The notes beneath the pieces are model-generated. The model saw only the letters and a program-made list of their open reading frames with translations, made no database searches and had not been told where the DNA came from. Positions 53,935 to 63,482 of a stretch of 64,000 nt of DNA are shown here, piece after piece. Source of the stretch: Dolichospermum sp. FACHB-1091 (lineage in GTDB: Bacteria > Cyanobacteriota > Cyanobacteriia > Cyanobacteriales > Nostocaceae); contig NZ_JACJSB010000002.1 of the NCBI RefSeq assembly GCF_014697585.1, positions 62,001 to 126,000 on the forward strand, in the 5' to 3' direction. How positions within the stretch are numbered: the first letter of the stretch is position 1; the number at the start of each line of letters is the position of its first letter. A program made the position numbers and the translations under genes.

Positions 53935-54384
53935 TTGAATTTACCAGCTTTAAGTATTCTTGTACTGCACGGGCCAAACCTAAATTTGCTAGGACTTAGA
54001 GAACCCGGAATTTATGGTTCTTTGACTCTAGCAGAAATTAATCGTTTGTTAAATTCCAAAGCTATGGAGTTACAAGCACAAATATTACCCGTGCAGTCAA
54101 ATCATGAAGGAGTTTTAGTAGATGCTATTCACGGGGCATTAGGATATCATCAGGGAATTGTCATTAACGCCGGAGCTTACACTCATACTAGTGTAGCTTT
54201 ACGAGATGCGATCGCTGCTGTTAATTTACCTACTGTCGAAGTACATCTGAGTAATATTTATGGTCGGGAAGATTTCCGTCATCATTCTTATATCGCACCA
54301 GTGGTAATTGGTCAAATTAGTGGTTTTGGCGCTCAAAGCTATTTGTTAGGCTTACAAGCACTGGTGTCTTATTTAAGGAAGTAA
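53935..54384 (+). CDS. aroQ: 3-dehydroquinate dehydratase, type II
   Basis: A 149-aa type II dehydroquinase: [23 protein letters not shown] with the catalytic Tyr, [31 protein letters not shown] and [23 protein letters not shown] with the catalytic His. It dehydrates 3-dehydroquinate in the shikimate pathway. The start appears to be TTG at 53935, since the family N-terminus aligns there and no closer ATG is in frame. Confidence 0.94.
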   Translation: MNLPALSILVLHGPNLNLLGLREPGIYGSLTLAEINRLLNSKAMELQAQILPVQSNHEGVLVDAIHGALGYHQGIVINAGAYTHTSVALRDAIAAVNLPTVEVHLSNIYGREDFRHHSYIAPVVIGQISGFGAQSYLLGLQALVSYLRK

Positions 54385-54390
54385 GAGGTC

Positions 54391-54446
54391 ATGGGGAATA
54401 GGTAATGGGGAATAGGTAATGGGGAATAGGTAATGGGGAATAGGTA
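54391..54446. repeat. 14-mer array (ATGGGGAATAGGTA) x 4
   Basis: Four perfect 14-bp units followed by ATAGGTAATAGG, then a second short repeat (ACTGACCACTGACAACTGACC at 54468-54488). It fills most of the 122-bp gap between aroQ and the next gene. Confidence 0.9.
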
Positions 54447-54506
54447 ATAGGTAATAGGAAACAACTGACCACTGACAACTGACCACTGACTAGCCTGATC
54501 AAAATT

Positions 54507-55439
54507 ATGCGTTATTCTTTGGTAAATCGGGTTAAGGGTGCTTTTATGGGAGCTTTTTTAGGGGAGGGTTTAGCTAACCCGAACTGTTGTAACTTGGGTA
54601 AAATCGCCGTTTTGGGTACGGAAAGTTTAATCAGTTTGGGGAGGTTAGATGTAGATGATTGGTTAAAGCGTCAAGAACAAGCAGAAATTGAATTAGAAAC
54701 AAATATTCACTCCTGGGGACAAATAATCTTCGCTATATTACCAGTGGTGATGTTTTTTCATGAAAATCTTATGAAAATGCGAGAAAATATCCTAGAAGTA
54801 CAAAGAATATTCATATTGAACCAACAACATAGCCAACTGATCACAGATGCTAGTTTAATCATAGGATATGCGATCGCTAAATCCCTAAATGAAAAAATTG
54901 ACCCTCTCAACCTGATTTCGGAAATAGTTAATTTTTTAGATCAAACATCAAGTTCCTTACCACAACAATTAATAAAAGTCAATGAATTGTTAAAAAAAGG
55001 AGTGGGACTAGAAACAGCAAGAAAGGAACTGAACAGTTCAGAAACATTAATTAACAATATTGGTTTAGCTTTTTACTGTTTTCTGAGTACCTTAGAAGAT
55101 TTTTCCTTGACCGTATTCCGCGCTACGAAAAATCATGATTTTGCTCATGAGTATATTACGGGTGCAATGGCGGGAGCATTATCAGGGGCATATAACAGTA
55201 TAGTTGGTATACCAGTAAATTGGCAAATTTCCCCCTCATTCACTAACTCCTCACCATGGGGACTTGATAATTTTTCCCAAATGTTAGAATTAGCCGATAG
55301 AATGATGGCGGTGTGGTCTGGAGTATATGACTTTGGTGGTGATTTTGGCGAATTTACAAACAAAGGATATACTATCTTTGCTGCTCCTAAGATTATACGT
55401 AGGCGTGGAAATGATATAGGATTACTATTTGATTTTTGA
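54507..55439 (+). CDS. ADP-ribosylglycohydrolase-like protein
   Basis: A 310-aa all-alpha protein. The N-terminal RVKGAFMGAFLGEGLA and the C-terminal AGALSGAYNSIVGIPVNW echo the DraG/ADP-ribosylglycohydrolase fold. The metal-binding Asp clusters of active DraG (for example GDxxG and DTD) are not visible: GEGLA stands where GDALG would be. It is probably a catalytically degenerate family member with a structural or binding role. The start is ATG 54507. It lies directly before the 7TM-HD gene. Confidence 0.65.
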   Translation: MRYSLVNRVKGAFMGAFLGEGLANPNCCNLGKIAVLGTESLISLGRLDVDDWLKRQEQAEIELETNIHSWGQIIFAILPVVMFFHENLMKMRENILEVQRIFILNQQHSQLITDASLIIGYAIAKSLNEKIDPLNLISEIVNFLDQTSSSLPQQLIKVNELLKKGVGLETARKELNSSETLINNIGLAFYCFLSTLEDFSLTVFRATKNHDFAHEYITGAMAGALSGAYNSIVGIPVNWQISPSFTNSSPWGLDNFSQMLELADRMMAVWSGVYDFGGDFGEFTNKGYTIFAAPKIIRRRGNDIGLLFDF

Positions 55440-55739
55440 ACAAAATTATGATTTAACCCCATTCAGGCCTTGGTTGAGAGACAATCTCAACTTATGTATT
55501 TGTTAGTATTAGTTAGCAAAAAAGTATCGGTTAAATGTAAACTGCTATCCCTCCCTAAGTTAAGCTGTTACGCAGCTAAACTGTATAATCAGAATATGGC
55601 TAGATATTGTGGTGCGGGCATACAACAGCCAAGCTCAGTACAAGTCCTGTCCGCTATAATTATACAAATTAAATGCAGTACAGCTGATGATCTAGCTTGG
55701 GAAAGGAGGATATATCTGGGGTATTTTGCGGAAGGAAAG
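55440..55739. other. 300-bp intergenic region before the 7TM-HD gene
   Basis: An open frame runs through this stretch into the downstream gene, but its translated sequence (KCKLLSLPKLSCYAAKLYNQ) does not look like a protein N-terminus. I treat it as untranslated leader. Confidence 0.5.
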
Positions 55740-58295
55740 ATGAAAACGCAGCGATTTTTGCAGTCTTTGAGACAGCAATTAAGGCAATGGCAGGGACAGT
55801 ATAAAGCGCTATTTCGTAAGGGAAAGTACCACCAGAAACTGCATAAGCATTTTTTCAAGAATATACTTCTGTATTTATCAGCAAATAATCATCAAGGAAA
55901 ACAGGGAAAACACAGACAGACACAAAGATTAACTGCTAAATTAGTTACTAGAGAGAGTGGCATTGATACAGTTATTTTCAGGTGGGTACATCAAAAACGC
56001 TCCTCAATAATTTTGGTATTAGCAATATTCTTACTCACAAGTGTGATAGGAAGTGATTTTTATAACCAACCAAGAATGAAAGTTGGTAGTATTGCCTTAC
56101 AAACATTTATTGCTCCCTATACGGATAATATTGAAGATAAAGAAGAAACCGAACTGCAACGGAAAGCAGCTATAGATAATTCTGTGCCAGTTTTAATGAT
56201 TGATAATCAGATCAATCAGCAAATTCATGCACGGTTGGAAAAGATATTAAGCATAAGTAATGAAATTCGGTCAGTAGTTGGTATTTTCCCTTTTTTAAAT
56301 AGTTCAATTTTATCGCCTTATGTTCAAAGTTATCTGAGGTCTTTTCCTGAATTAGAATGGCAAAAGTTAATAGGAATTTTGGATAGTAACAGACAACAAA
56401 ACACAAAAAAACAAAACTCCAAGCCGCAATTATCATTGTCCAATGGCGTGGGTGATGAGGCTGCTTTCTTGCAAGCATTATCAGAACTAGAAGCTTATCA
56501 ATTTATGACAACAGAAAGTAATTTTTCTGCCCTGATTACCCAAATATCGGAAGTTAGAAAAAGATATAATCAAGGGATTGAGAAAGCATTACAAATAGAA
56601 ACTGGTGAGGAAGTAAAACAAGTTTATACAGCACCTGTGCTTTTAGCCTTATCTGATAATGATTGGGCAAAAACACAGGCGGGAATTCGTAAAAGTGCTG
56701 AACGAATTATTGCCCAAGGTATAGCCGCTGGCTTGCCCAAAAGTATTTTACATAATGCAGTTAGTTTACAGGTACAATTATCTGTGCCTAGTGAGGCTGA
56801 ATCCTTGGCAAAAAAAGTATTATTGGCGGTACTGCAACCAAATCTTAAACAAGATATAGAGCAAACTAAACAACAAGCTCAAATCCTAGCCAGAGAAATA
56901 CCATCTGTAATGTTTCCTGTAAAAAAAGGCGACATAATTGTTAGTAAAGGAGAGAAAATTACACAATTAAAATTTGAGATATTAGCACATTATCGTTTGA
57001 TTGGTCATCAAGTGAATTGGCTGGGTTTAACAGTTTTAGTAGCGGTTGTCACCGTAGCTATTTGGGTTTTTGTCTGGTTAGAAAGAAAAAGTCATAACTA
57101 TTTGCGACAACGGGATCATTTGTTAGTTTTATTACTTACTCTCACTGTCCCCGGAGTATTGGCTCTCGGTTTACCCTATACTAGCTGGAGCGCCATTGGT
57201 TTATTGTTAGGCAGTTTCTATGGACCAACTATAGGTGTAATGGTAGCAGGCTTACTGTCGTTAATATTACCAATTACAGTAGATACAAATATTCTAGTGC
57301 TGCTGGCGGGGGCTGTGGGCGGAATGTTAAGTGCTTATGTAGCTCATAGATTGCGATCGCGCGAAGAACTAGCATTATTAGGTGTTGTCACGGCATTAAC
57401 TCAAGGAGGTATATATTTATTATTAAAAATCTTTACTGGTGGGGTATTTGGTTCAGGTTGGTATATCTTCCAAGAAGCAGGTTTATTTGCTTTATCAGGT
57501 TGGGCTTGGAGTATTGTGGCTTTGGGTTTAAGTCCCTATTTGGAAACACTCTTTGATGTAATTACCCCTATCCGTTTGGCAGAATTGGCTAACCCCAACC
57601 GTCCCTTATTAAAGCGTCTGGCTACGGAAGCCCCAGGGACTTTCCAGCATACTTTATTAGTGGCCACCCTGGCGGAAGCTGCTGCTAAACAATTGGGCTG
57701 TAATGTCGAATTGGTCAGAGCCGGGACATTATACCATGATATTGGGAAAATGCACGACCCCTTGGGATTTATTGAAAATCAAATTGATAGTCCCAATAAA
57801 CATGAAACAGAAATAAAAGATCCTTGGAAAAGTGCAGAAATTATTAAAAAGCACGTCACAGAAGGGTTAGTAATGGCCAAGAAACACAGTTTACCAACCG
57901 CCATTCAGGCTTTTATTCCCGAACATCAAGGAACAATGGCCATTGCCTATTTTTATCACCAAGCCCAACAAATAGCCCAGGAAAATCCCCAGATTGTAGT
58001 CAATAAAGCCGATTTTTGTTACGATGGACCCATACCCCAATCACGGGAAACAGGCATCGTCATGTTAGCAGATTCTTGTGAAGCTGCATTACGTAGTCTG
58101 AAAAATGCCACTCCAGATAAAGCACTCAATATGCTAAATAATATTTTACGGGCAAAATGGCAAGATGAACAATTAATCGCTTCGGGATTAACTAGGGAAG
58201 AAATGCCAAAAATTGCCCAAATATTTGTGGATGTTTGGCAACAATTTCATCATAAACGCATTGCTTATCCTAAGTCAAAAGCTGCTGATTCGTAA
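55740..58295 (+). CDS. 7TM-HD family phosphohydrolase (PgpH-like cyclic dinucleotide phosphodiesterase)
   Basis: An 851-aa membrane enzyme. A first helix (about 84-104) leads to an extracytoplasmic 7TMR-HDED domain (about 105-420), then seven helices (about 424-606) and a cytoplasmic HD domain with His in FQHTLLVATLAEAAAK near 637 and HDIGKMHDP near 667. PgpH homologues hydrolyse cyclic di-AMP, linking the messenger to K+ and osmotic control. I set the start at ATG 55740 (GAAGGA 4-5 nt upstream); the same frame is open back to 55470 but the extra 90 residues are not protein-like. A GCGATCGC octamer is at 57354. Confidence 0.88.
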   Translation: MKTQRFLQSLRQQLRQWQGQYKALFRKGKYHQKLHKHFFKNILLYLSANNHQGKQGKHRQTQRLTAKLVTRESGIDTVIFRWVHQKRSSIILVLAIFLLTSVIGSDFYNQPRMKVGSIALQTFIAPYTDNIEDKEETELQRKAAIDNSVPVLMIDNQINQQIHARLEKILSISNEIRSVVGIFPFLNSSILSPYVQSYLRSFPELEWQKLIGILDSNRQQNTKKQNSKPQLSLSNGVGDEAAFLQALSELEAYQFMTTESNFSALITQISEVRKRYNQGIEKALQIETGEEVKQVYTAPVLLALSDNDWAKTQAGIRKSAERIIAQGIAAGLPKSILHNAVSLQVQLSVPSEAESLAKKVLLAVLQPNLKQDIEQTKQQAQILAREIPSVMFPVKKGDIIVSKGEKITQLKFEILAHYRLIGHQVNWLGLTVLVAVVTVAIWVFVWLERKSHNYLRQRDHLLVLLLTLTVPGVLALGLPYTSWSAIGLLLGSFYGPTIGVMVAGLLSLILPITVDTNILVLLAGAVGGMLSAYVAHRLRSREELALLGVVTALTQGGIYLLLKIFTGGVFGSGWYIFQEAGLFALSGWAWSIVALGLSPYLETLFDVITPIRLAELANPNRPLLKRLATEAPGTFQHTLLVATLAEAAAKQLGCNVELVRAGTLYHDIGKMHDPLGFIENQIDSPNKHETEIKDPWKSAEIIKKHVTEGLVMAKKHSLPTAIQAFIPEHQGTMAIAYFYHQAQQIAQENPQIVVNKADFCYDGPIPQSRETGIVMLADSCEAALRSLKNATPDKALNMLNNILRAKWQDEQLIASGLTREEMPKIAQIFVDVWQQFHHKRIAYPKSKAADS

Positions 58296-58364
58296 TTAAG
58301 ATGAAACTGTCCGGGCTTGAAGTATCTGTTAAACTAAAGATCAGAAAATAACAAAAGGAAGATT

Positions 58365-58970
58365 ATGATGAGCGATCGTGATTATACCTTGATTATTGAC
58401 AAAAGTGGTAGTATGTCCACACCAGACCAAGTGGGCGGTAGAACTAGATGGGAAATAGCCCAAGAATCTACCATTGCTTTAGCTAGAAAGTGTGAACAGT
58501 TTGATCCTGATGGGATTACAGTTTACGTTTTTTCCGGCAAATTTAAACGTTATGATGACGTGACAACAGCCAAAGTCTCCCAGATATTTCAGGAAAATGA
58601 TCCTGCCGGTACAACTAACTTAGCTGGTGTATTGCAAGATGCCCTGAATAACTATTTTCAACGCAAAGCAGCAGGTAACACTAAACCCAATGGAGAAACA
58701 ATTTTAGTGATTACTGACGGTGAACCAGATGATCGCAAAGCTGTATTTGAGGTTATTATACAAGCTACCCGACAAATGGAAAAAGATGAAGAATTAGGAA
58801 TTTCCATGATTCAAGTCGGCTCAGATGCTCAAGCCACCAAATTTCTCAAAGCCCTAGATGATCAATTACAAGGTGTGGGAGCTAAATTTGATATTTGTGA
58901 TACAATAACCTTGGATGATTTAGAAGACATGAGTTTAACTGATGTTTTAATGAATGCTATCACAGATTAA
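58365..58970 (+). CDS. von Willebrand factor A domain protein (first of tandem pair)
   Basis: A 201-aa single vWA domain. The MIDAS motif is intact: DKSGS near residue 12, the Thr in AGTTNLAG near 85 and the Asp in VITDGEPDD near 122. It would bind Mg2+ and a partner's acidic residue. The ribosome site AAGGAAG is close to the ATG. About 80 percent similar by eye to the next gene, so they arose by tandem duplication. Intracellular: no signal peptide or helix. Confidence 0.88.
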   Translation: MMSDRDYTLIIDKSGSMSTPDQVGGRTRWEIAQESTIALARKCEQFDPDGITVYVFSGKFKRYDDVTTAKVSQIFQENDPAGTTNLAGVLQDALNNYFQRKAAGNTKPNGETILVITDGEPDDRKAVFEVIIQATRQMEKDEELGISMIQVGSDAQATKFLKALDDQLQGVGAKFDICDTITLDDLEDMSLTDVLMNAITD

Positions 58971-59005
58971 TTAACGAAAATTACTAATATCTGGAGAGTT
59001 CAGTC

Positions 59006-59611
59006 ATGCTAGAAAACCGTGATTATACCTTGATTATTGATAAAAGCGGTAGCATGGCTACCCCAGATCAAAAAGGTGGAAGAAGTAGATGGGTCGCAGC
59101 CCAAGAATCAACTTTAGCATTAGCAAGTAAATGTGAACAACTAGATCCCGATGGTATTACCATTTACTTATTTTCTGGGAAATTTAAACGTTATGAAAAT
59201 GTGACATCTGCCAAAGTTTCACAAATTTTCAAAGAAAATGATCCTTCGGGAACAACAGATTTAGCTGGGGTTCTCAAACACGCTACTGATGATTATTTGC
59301 AACGCAAAGCAGCCGGTCAAACTAAACTCAATGGGGAAACAATTTTAGTAGTTACTGACGGTGAACCAGATGATCGTAAAGCTGTAATGAAGGTAATTAT
59401 TGAAGCTTCTCGTCGTTTGGATAAAGATGAAGAATTGGCTATTTCCTTTATTCAAGTTGGTAATGATCCTCAAGCTACTCGCTTTTTGAAAATCTTGGAT
59501 GATGAACTGCAAAGTGCAGGTGCTAAATTTGATATTTGCGACACTGTCACCATGGATGATATGGAAGATATGAGTTTATCAGAAGTTTTACTAAATGCTA
59601 TCACTGATTAA
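59006..59611 (+). CDS. von Willebrand factor A domain protein (second of tandem pair)
   Basis: A 201-aa vWA domain with the same intact MIDAS (DKSGS, GTTDLAG, VVTDGEPDD) and the same length as the preceding gene, 35 bp downstream of it. Differences are spread along the protein (for example SFIQVGNDPQATRFLK versus SMIQVGSDAQATKFLK), so both copies are under selection. Probably in one operon with the gene before and the Slr1339-like gene after. Confidence 0.88.
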   Translation: MLENRDYTLIIDKSGSMATPDQKGGRSRWVAAQESTLALASKCEQLDPDGITIYLFSGKFKRYENVTSAKVSQIFKENDPSGTTDLAGVLKHATDDYLQRKAAGQTKLNGETILVVTDGEPDDRKAVMKVIIEASRRLDKDEELAISFIQVGNDPQATRFLKILDDELQSAGAKFDICDTVTMDDMEDMSLSEVLLNAITD

Positions 59612-59628
59612 CAATAGATTCTCCAGGA

Positions 59629-60159
59629 ATGACAAATATGGATTCCATTGATAAGCTATTAGCTGAAGTCAAAACTGAACATACAGAACCCAAAAACACG
59701 CCGCCACAGGCTAATTTAAACCCTGTGAAAGTGGTTTTATCTACTAATAAATCAGATGTATTAATAGATAAATTATTATCAGACGTACAAGCTGATTTTT
59801 CGGAAGCTAAAACTGAATATACACAATCTAACTCTAGAAATAACTTACCGCAAATTCAATTAAATTCACCTCCTCCTAAGTCAGATGGATTTATAGATAA
59901 CTTATTATCAGACGTACAAGCTGATTTTCTGGAAAAAGACGCAGCCGAAGCACTGCGAAAACAAGAAGAATTAATACAGGAGAAAATTCGTCAAGAAAAA
60001 CTTAAAGCCAAACAAAGAGAAGCTTTAGAAAAACCCGCCCAAGAATGGTTAGCTAAATTAGATCCTTTATCATCAGAAGGATTATGGTTTGAAAGATTTG
60101 CTCAAGGTTATCCTGCTAAATTAGCAGCAGCAATTGATTATTTACAAACTAATTCCTGA
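59629..60159 (+). CDS. Slr1339-like protein with repeated short motif
   Basis: A 176-aa protein 17 bp after the second vWA gene. The N-terminal two thirds are disordered and carry one motif three times: SIDKLLAEVKTE near residue 5, LIDKLLSDVQADF near 45 and FIDNLLSDVQADF near 88. A charged helix follows, then the conserved end EWLAKLDPLSSEGLWFERFAQGYPAKLAAAIDYL. That end resembles the cyanobacterial salt-stress-related Slr1339 family. The repeated motif could dock on the vWA domains; this is inference. Start may be ATG 59629 or the ATG three codons later. Confidence 0.6.
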   Translation: MTNMDSIDKLLAEVKTEHTEPKNTPPQANLNPVKVVLSTNKSDVLIDKLLSDVQADFSEAKTEYTQSNSRNNLPQIQLNSPPPKSDGFIDNLLSDVQADFLEKDAAEALRKQEELIQEKIRQEKLKAKQREALEKPAQEWLAKLDPLSSEGLWFERFAQGYPAKLAAAIDYLQTNS

Positions 60160-60187
60160 GTAAGTAAGCCCAATAAAACCGAATTAA

Positions 60188-61405
60188 TCATTCTACTTCT
60201 GATAGCTGGTCTGGTGTAGCCATACGCAATGCAGGATATGGAAATAAATTTTTAAATCCAGCCAAGCGTTCTCCTAATGATTCTGGTGCAATATTCCAAA
60301 GACTCTCATAATAGAAAAAAGTCACGCCAAGACCACGCCGTTGAACAGCGCGAACTTGAGATTGAATCTGTTGAATTGAAACGGGCTTAGTTCTTAAACC
60401 TGCCATAATTCCGATTCCAGTAGGAATTATTTGTTTAACTTCTTCTATTTCTGGACGGGAAAGCTTGGAGGTAAAACTATCTAAATTCTCCCGATAAACT
60501 TGCATGACTAACTCATCTACTATGTTTAATCTTGCCCAATTCAACCAATCTTGCAGTTGAAATTTGTAAGCATAATCATAGTAATTAGGAGAGATAGAGA
60601 AAATCATTTTCGGTTTTATTTGCTTAACTGTATTGTTAAGTCTCACCATAAATTCTGTAATCTTATTTGCTCGCCAATTTACCCATTCTGGATCTTTATA
60701 ATCTTTTGGTGGAGTTTTTTTAGTTTCTTTAGTATACAAGTCAACTGTATATTTATCATAGCCAAATTCATGGGGTAAACTGGTATGATCATCAAATTGA
60801 ATACCATCAATATCATATTTATTAGTAAGCTCTACCAGTAAATCAATAATAAACTGTTGTACCTCTGGGTGAAATGGATTTAACCATGAAACCTCACCAG
60901 CTGCGGTAACAGATGTTGTACCACCATCTTGTTTTTGTGTTAACCATCCTGGTTTATTTAATGCCAATTCAGAAGTATTAGGAGTCATAAATCCAAATTC
61001 AAACCAAGGGATTACCAGTAAATTTTGACGGTGAGATCTATCAATTAAATCCGCGAGAATATCATGTCCATCTAATCCTTTAAATACAAAAGGTTGAATT
61101 TCTAAATCCTTGGCTACTTTACTAGGATACATCACATATCCAGCATTCCAAACCACAGGATAGACAGTATTAAAATTGAGTTCTCGTAGCTGGGTTACAG
61201 CTTCTTGAACCTTAGTCCGGTCTTTGAGAATGTTTAAATCATTATTTGTGATCCACACACCACGAATTTCTTGACTTGGTACTTGGGCGTTAACAGATGT
61301 CAAAGTATTTACCCAAAAAACTGTGATTAAGGAAATTAAAAGCCAAGACCGAAATAACGGTTTAAGTAATTTATGGGCAAAAAAATTGTGGTAATTGACT
61401 TTCAT
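60188..61405 (-). CDS. Family-10-like glycosyl hydrolase (GHL10/DUF187), exported
   Basis: A 405-aa protein from ATG 61405 with a signal peptide of about 40 residues ending TSVNAQ. The mature part is a TIM barrel: EIRGVWITNNDLNILKDRTKVQEAVTQLRELNFNTVYPVVWN, then LVIPWFEFGFM, DIDGIQFDDHTSLPHEFGYDKYT with an acidic pair near 205 and KMIFSISPNYYDY. This pattern is the GHL10/DUF187 family, acting on a periplasmic glycan, perhaps peptidoglycan-linked. The 29 upstream codons in frame lack signal-peptide character and were excluded. Confidence 0.85.
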   Translation of the reverse strand: MKVNYHNFFAHKLLKPLFRSWLLISLITVFWVNTLTSVNAQVPSQEIRGVWITNNDLNILKDRTKVQEAVTQLRELNFNTVYPVVWNAGYVMYPSKVAKDLEIQPFVFKGLDGHDILADLIDRSHRQNLLVIPWFEFGFMTPNTSELALNKPGWLTQKQDGGTTSVTAAGEVSWLNPFHPEVQQFIIDLLVELTNKYDIDGIQFDDHTSLPHEFGYDKYTVDLYTKETKKTPPKDYKDPEWVNWRANKITEFMVRLNNTVKQIKPKMIFSISPNYYDYAYKFQLQDWLNWARLNIVDELVMQVYRENLDSFTSKLSRPEIEEVKQIIPTGIGIMAGLRTKPVSIQQIQSQVRAVQRRGLGVTFFYYESLWNIAPESLGERLAGFKNLFPYPALRMATPDQLSEVE

Positions 61406-61551
61406 TTTAATTTGAGAATATTCCAATATGGTAACGATTTTATTGGGTTTGAGACCTATTTTCGGAAAATTGGCATGGGTATTGATAATCAAAAATCAAA
61501 AAAGTGGCTCTGTTAAAAACAAAACCACATTTAAAGAAAATTAAGCTCAAA

Positions 61552-62628
61552 TTAACGAGCTTGACCGTGAGCAGAAGCCGCATCAATGGGCTTCATCAGA
61601 TATAATTGTAATAACTGCCAACCATGGGACAAATAAATTGGAAGCTTTTGGAAGAATTGCAGGAATTTAGGAGTATTAGAGTTAGAAATTGCTGCCAATT
61701 TTTCATTATTCTGGACGCAAACATCTAAACGTTCATAAAAAGCTGGGTTATCAACATCCAACATCACAGGGAAGACCCTACCGGCGGTTTCATTGGTCTT
61801 CTTAATTACATGAATATCATACTCTCGCGCATCTAAGCCCAAAGAAGCATAAAAATCCTTGCGTTGGATATCATTGAGATACATAGTTGCAAATACCGAC
61901 AAAAGGAAAAAGCGACTCCATAGTTTCGCTCTCCAGTCATTCAACATTTGCGGCTGCGCTCTCATGATCGCATCAAAGAAATCCCCATGACGGTTTTCAT
62001 CTTGACACCAGTTTTCAAAGAAACGGAAAATTGGATAGATCCGATCTTCAGGATGGGATTCTAAATGACGATAAATGGTGATATAACGCCAATAACCGAT
62101 CTTTTCAGAAAGATAGGTAGCATAGAAGATGAATTTGGGCTTAAAGAACGTATAACTGCGGCTCTTAGTCAAAAACCCTAAATCTAGAGAAAGATTAAAG
62201 TCCGACATAGCTTTGTTCAAAAACCCAGCGTGACGGGCTTCATCCCGTGACATTAGGTTAAAGCACTCAGCCAAAAGAGGGCTTTTATCCTTTAAGCGAC
62301 GGCCGAGTTCCTTATATAACAGGAATCCAGAAAACTCCGCTGTACAAGAACGTTCCAGAAACTCAATGAACAATTGACGAGTTTCACCGTCAATGTGATC
62401 CCATGATTGTTCAAACTGAGCATCTCTAACAAAGTGATGACGGTTGTAGTCAACGCGAAATTCTGCCAAAATAGCTTGTAATTCGTCTTCATTGACAGAA
62501 ATATCCATCCGCGCCATTTCATCGAAATCAGTCGTGTAAAACCTTGGTGTTAAAAGGGTTTCCTTCGCAGGGGATTTAACTCCGGGACGGATTTCGTCAA
62601 AGCTTGGTTTTTTGAGAGAGTCTACCAT
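61552..62628 (-). CDS. acsF: Mg-protoporphyrin IX monomethyl ester oxidative cyclase AcsF
   Basis: A 358-aa di-iron enzyme that forms ring E of chlorophyll in the presence of oxygen. The iron ligands are in the ferritin-like bundle: [15 protein letters not shown] near residue 90, [10 protein letters not shown] near 128 and [11 protein letters not shown] near 218. Length and N-terminus ([29 protein letters not shown]) match cyanobacterial AcsF (ChlE). It works with the Ycf54 subunit, not in this window. Some cyanobacteria have a second, low-oxygen copy; which copy this is cannot be told. Confidence 0.94.
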   Translation of the reverse strand: MVDSLKKPSFDEIRPGVKSPAKETLLTPRFYTTDFDEMARMDISVNEDELQAILAEFRVDYNRHHFVRDAQFEQSWDHIDGETRQLFIEFLERSCTAEFSGFLLYKELGRRLKDKSPLLAECFNLMSRDEARHAGFLNKAMSDFNLSLDLGFLTKSRSYTFFKPKFIFYATYLSEKIGYWRYITIYRHLESHPEDRIYPIFRFFENWCQDENRHGDFFDAIMRAQPQMLNDWRAKLWSRFFLLSVFATMYLNDIQRKDFYASLGLDAREYDIHVIKKTNETAGRVFPVMLDVDNPAFYERLDVCVQNNEKLAAISNSNTPKFLQFFQKLPIYLSHGWQLLQLYLMKPIDAASAHGQAR

Positions 62629-63014
62629 GTTTTGATTTGCTCTTTTATCTTTCTTTTCTTGATTACACCAGAAAGCTGATTCTTATGCTCTCACAAGGTG
62701 CAGACGACAACAATTATGATTTTGTATGAGATTCAGTGTAGCAATATCTAGCCCAAAAATGGGTGGATAAATGATTAAGAGTTGCAAAAATCCACAAAAA
62801 ACGGTTTATAAGTTTTCAGGACTTACGCAACTGGCACATTGGTAAGGTGCATGACTACCGCAAAAGTCAGGTAAATAAATGGATTGTTGATATCTGATGC
62901 ACCCTACAATACATTTGTGGTGTGACACTTGCGTAAGTCCTAAATATAATAATTGCCTCCGTGGAGTGTTAATCCTGATGAAGCTTGAGGTGAGTATAAA
63001 AAATTATAATTATA
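62629..63014. other. 386-bp region between acsF and the DUF262-HEPN operon
   Basis: Holds the acsF promoter (minus strand) and the MITE-like element at 62818-62941. No ORF. Confidence 0.5.
62818..62941. mobile_element. MITE-like element, AGGACTTACGCA-end family (variant interior)
   Basis: A 124-bp element with terminal inverted repeats AGGACTTACGCAA / TTGCGTAAGTCCT. The interior differs from the copies at 10155 and 31068 and includes GGTAAGGTGCATGAC...GATGCACCCTACAAT, so the family has swappable middles. Its right end matches the solo end at 44636-44659 over 24 bp. Confidence 0.82.
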
Positions 63015-63482
63015 CTAAGGGTTACACTGATTTTCAATCATGTTAATGACCTTAATAGCTTTTTCATAGTATTCTTTTATTCTTGTATAGGTTATACCCG
63101 AATCTTCACCATGGGCGATATTATTTCTATTAGCAACAATACTATTAATTGCATCTTTTAATTCACCTTCCGTAGCTTTTTCCAGATTAGATTGCCATTC
63201 TCGACTAAATGATCCCGTTAACTGAAGTATTTTTTCCATTTTAGGGTTTTGTAAATCCTTCAATTTACTTTCTACAAAGTTAGTAACTTTAGTATTAGAA
63301 ACCTTTTTTGCATATTCACTATATATTGCTCGCACAGAATTTTCTAAAAATCCTGAAACTAATATACATAAATATTTTGCCCAATGAGCTTGTAATTCAA
63401 TATCCTCTTTTGGTAGTTGATCAATTTTGGCAAATACTTTGTCAAGTTTTTGTTTAGCCCGTATCACCTCATTATTCTTCAT
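63015..63482 (-). CDS. HEPN-domain protein (MAE_28990/MAE_18760-like nuclease)
   Basis: A 155-aa alpha-helical protein with the HEPN ribonuclease motif RX4H intact: R119-NNIA-H124 in SIVANRNNIAHGED, near the C-terminus where HEPN motifs sit. N-terminal helices include LVSGFLENSVRAIYSEYA. The ATG overlaps the stop of the upstream DUF262 gene by 4 bp (ATGA), so the two are translationally coupled. The pair resembles recurring DUF262-HEPN modules in cyanobacteria, probably an RNA-cutting effector with a sensor/nuclease partner. It is unrelated in arrangement to MntA-HepT at 25 kb. Confidence 0.75.
   Translation of the reverse strand: MKNNEVIRAKQKLDKVFAKIDQLPKEDIELQAHWAKYLCILVSGFLENSVRAIYSEYAKKVSNTKVTNFVESKLKDLQNPKMEKILQLTGSFSREWQSNLEKATEGELKDAINSIVANRNNIAHGEDSGITYTRIKEYYEKAIKVINMIENQCNP

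Noticed and set aside
55470-55739. 90-residue N-terminal extension of the 7TM-HD protein
   Set aside because: The translated extension is Cys/Lys-rich and unlike the family; ATG 55740 has a ribosome site.
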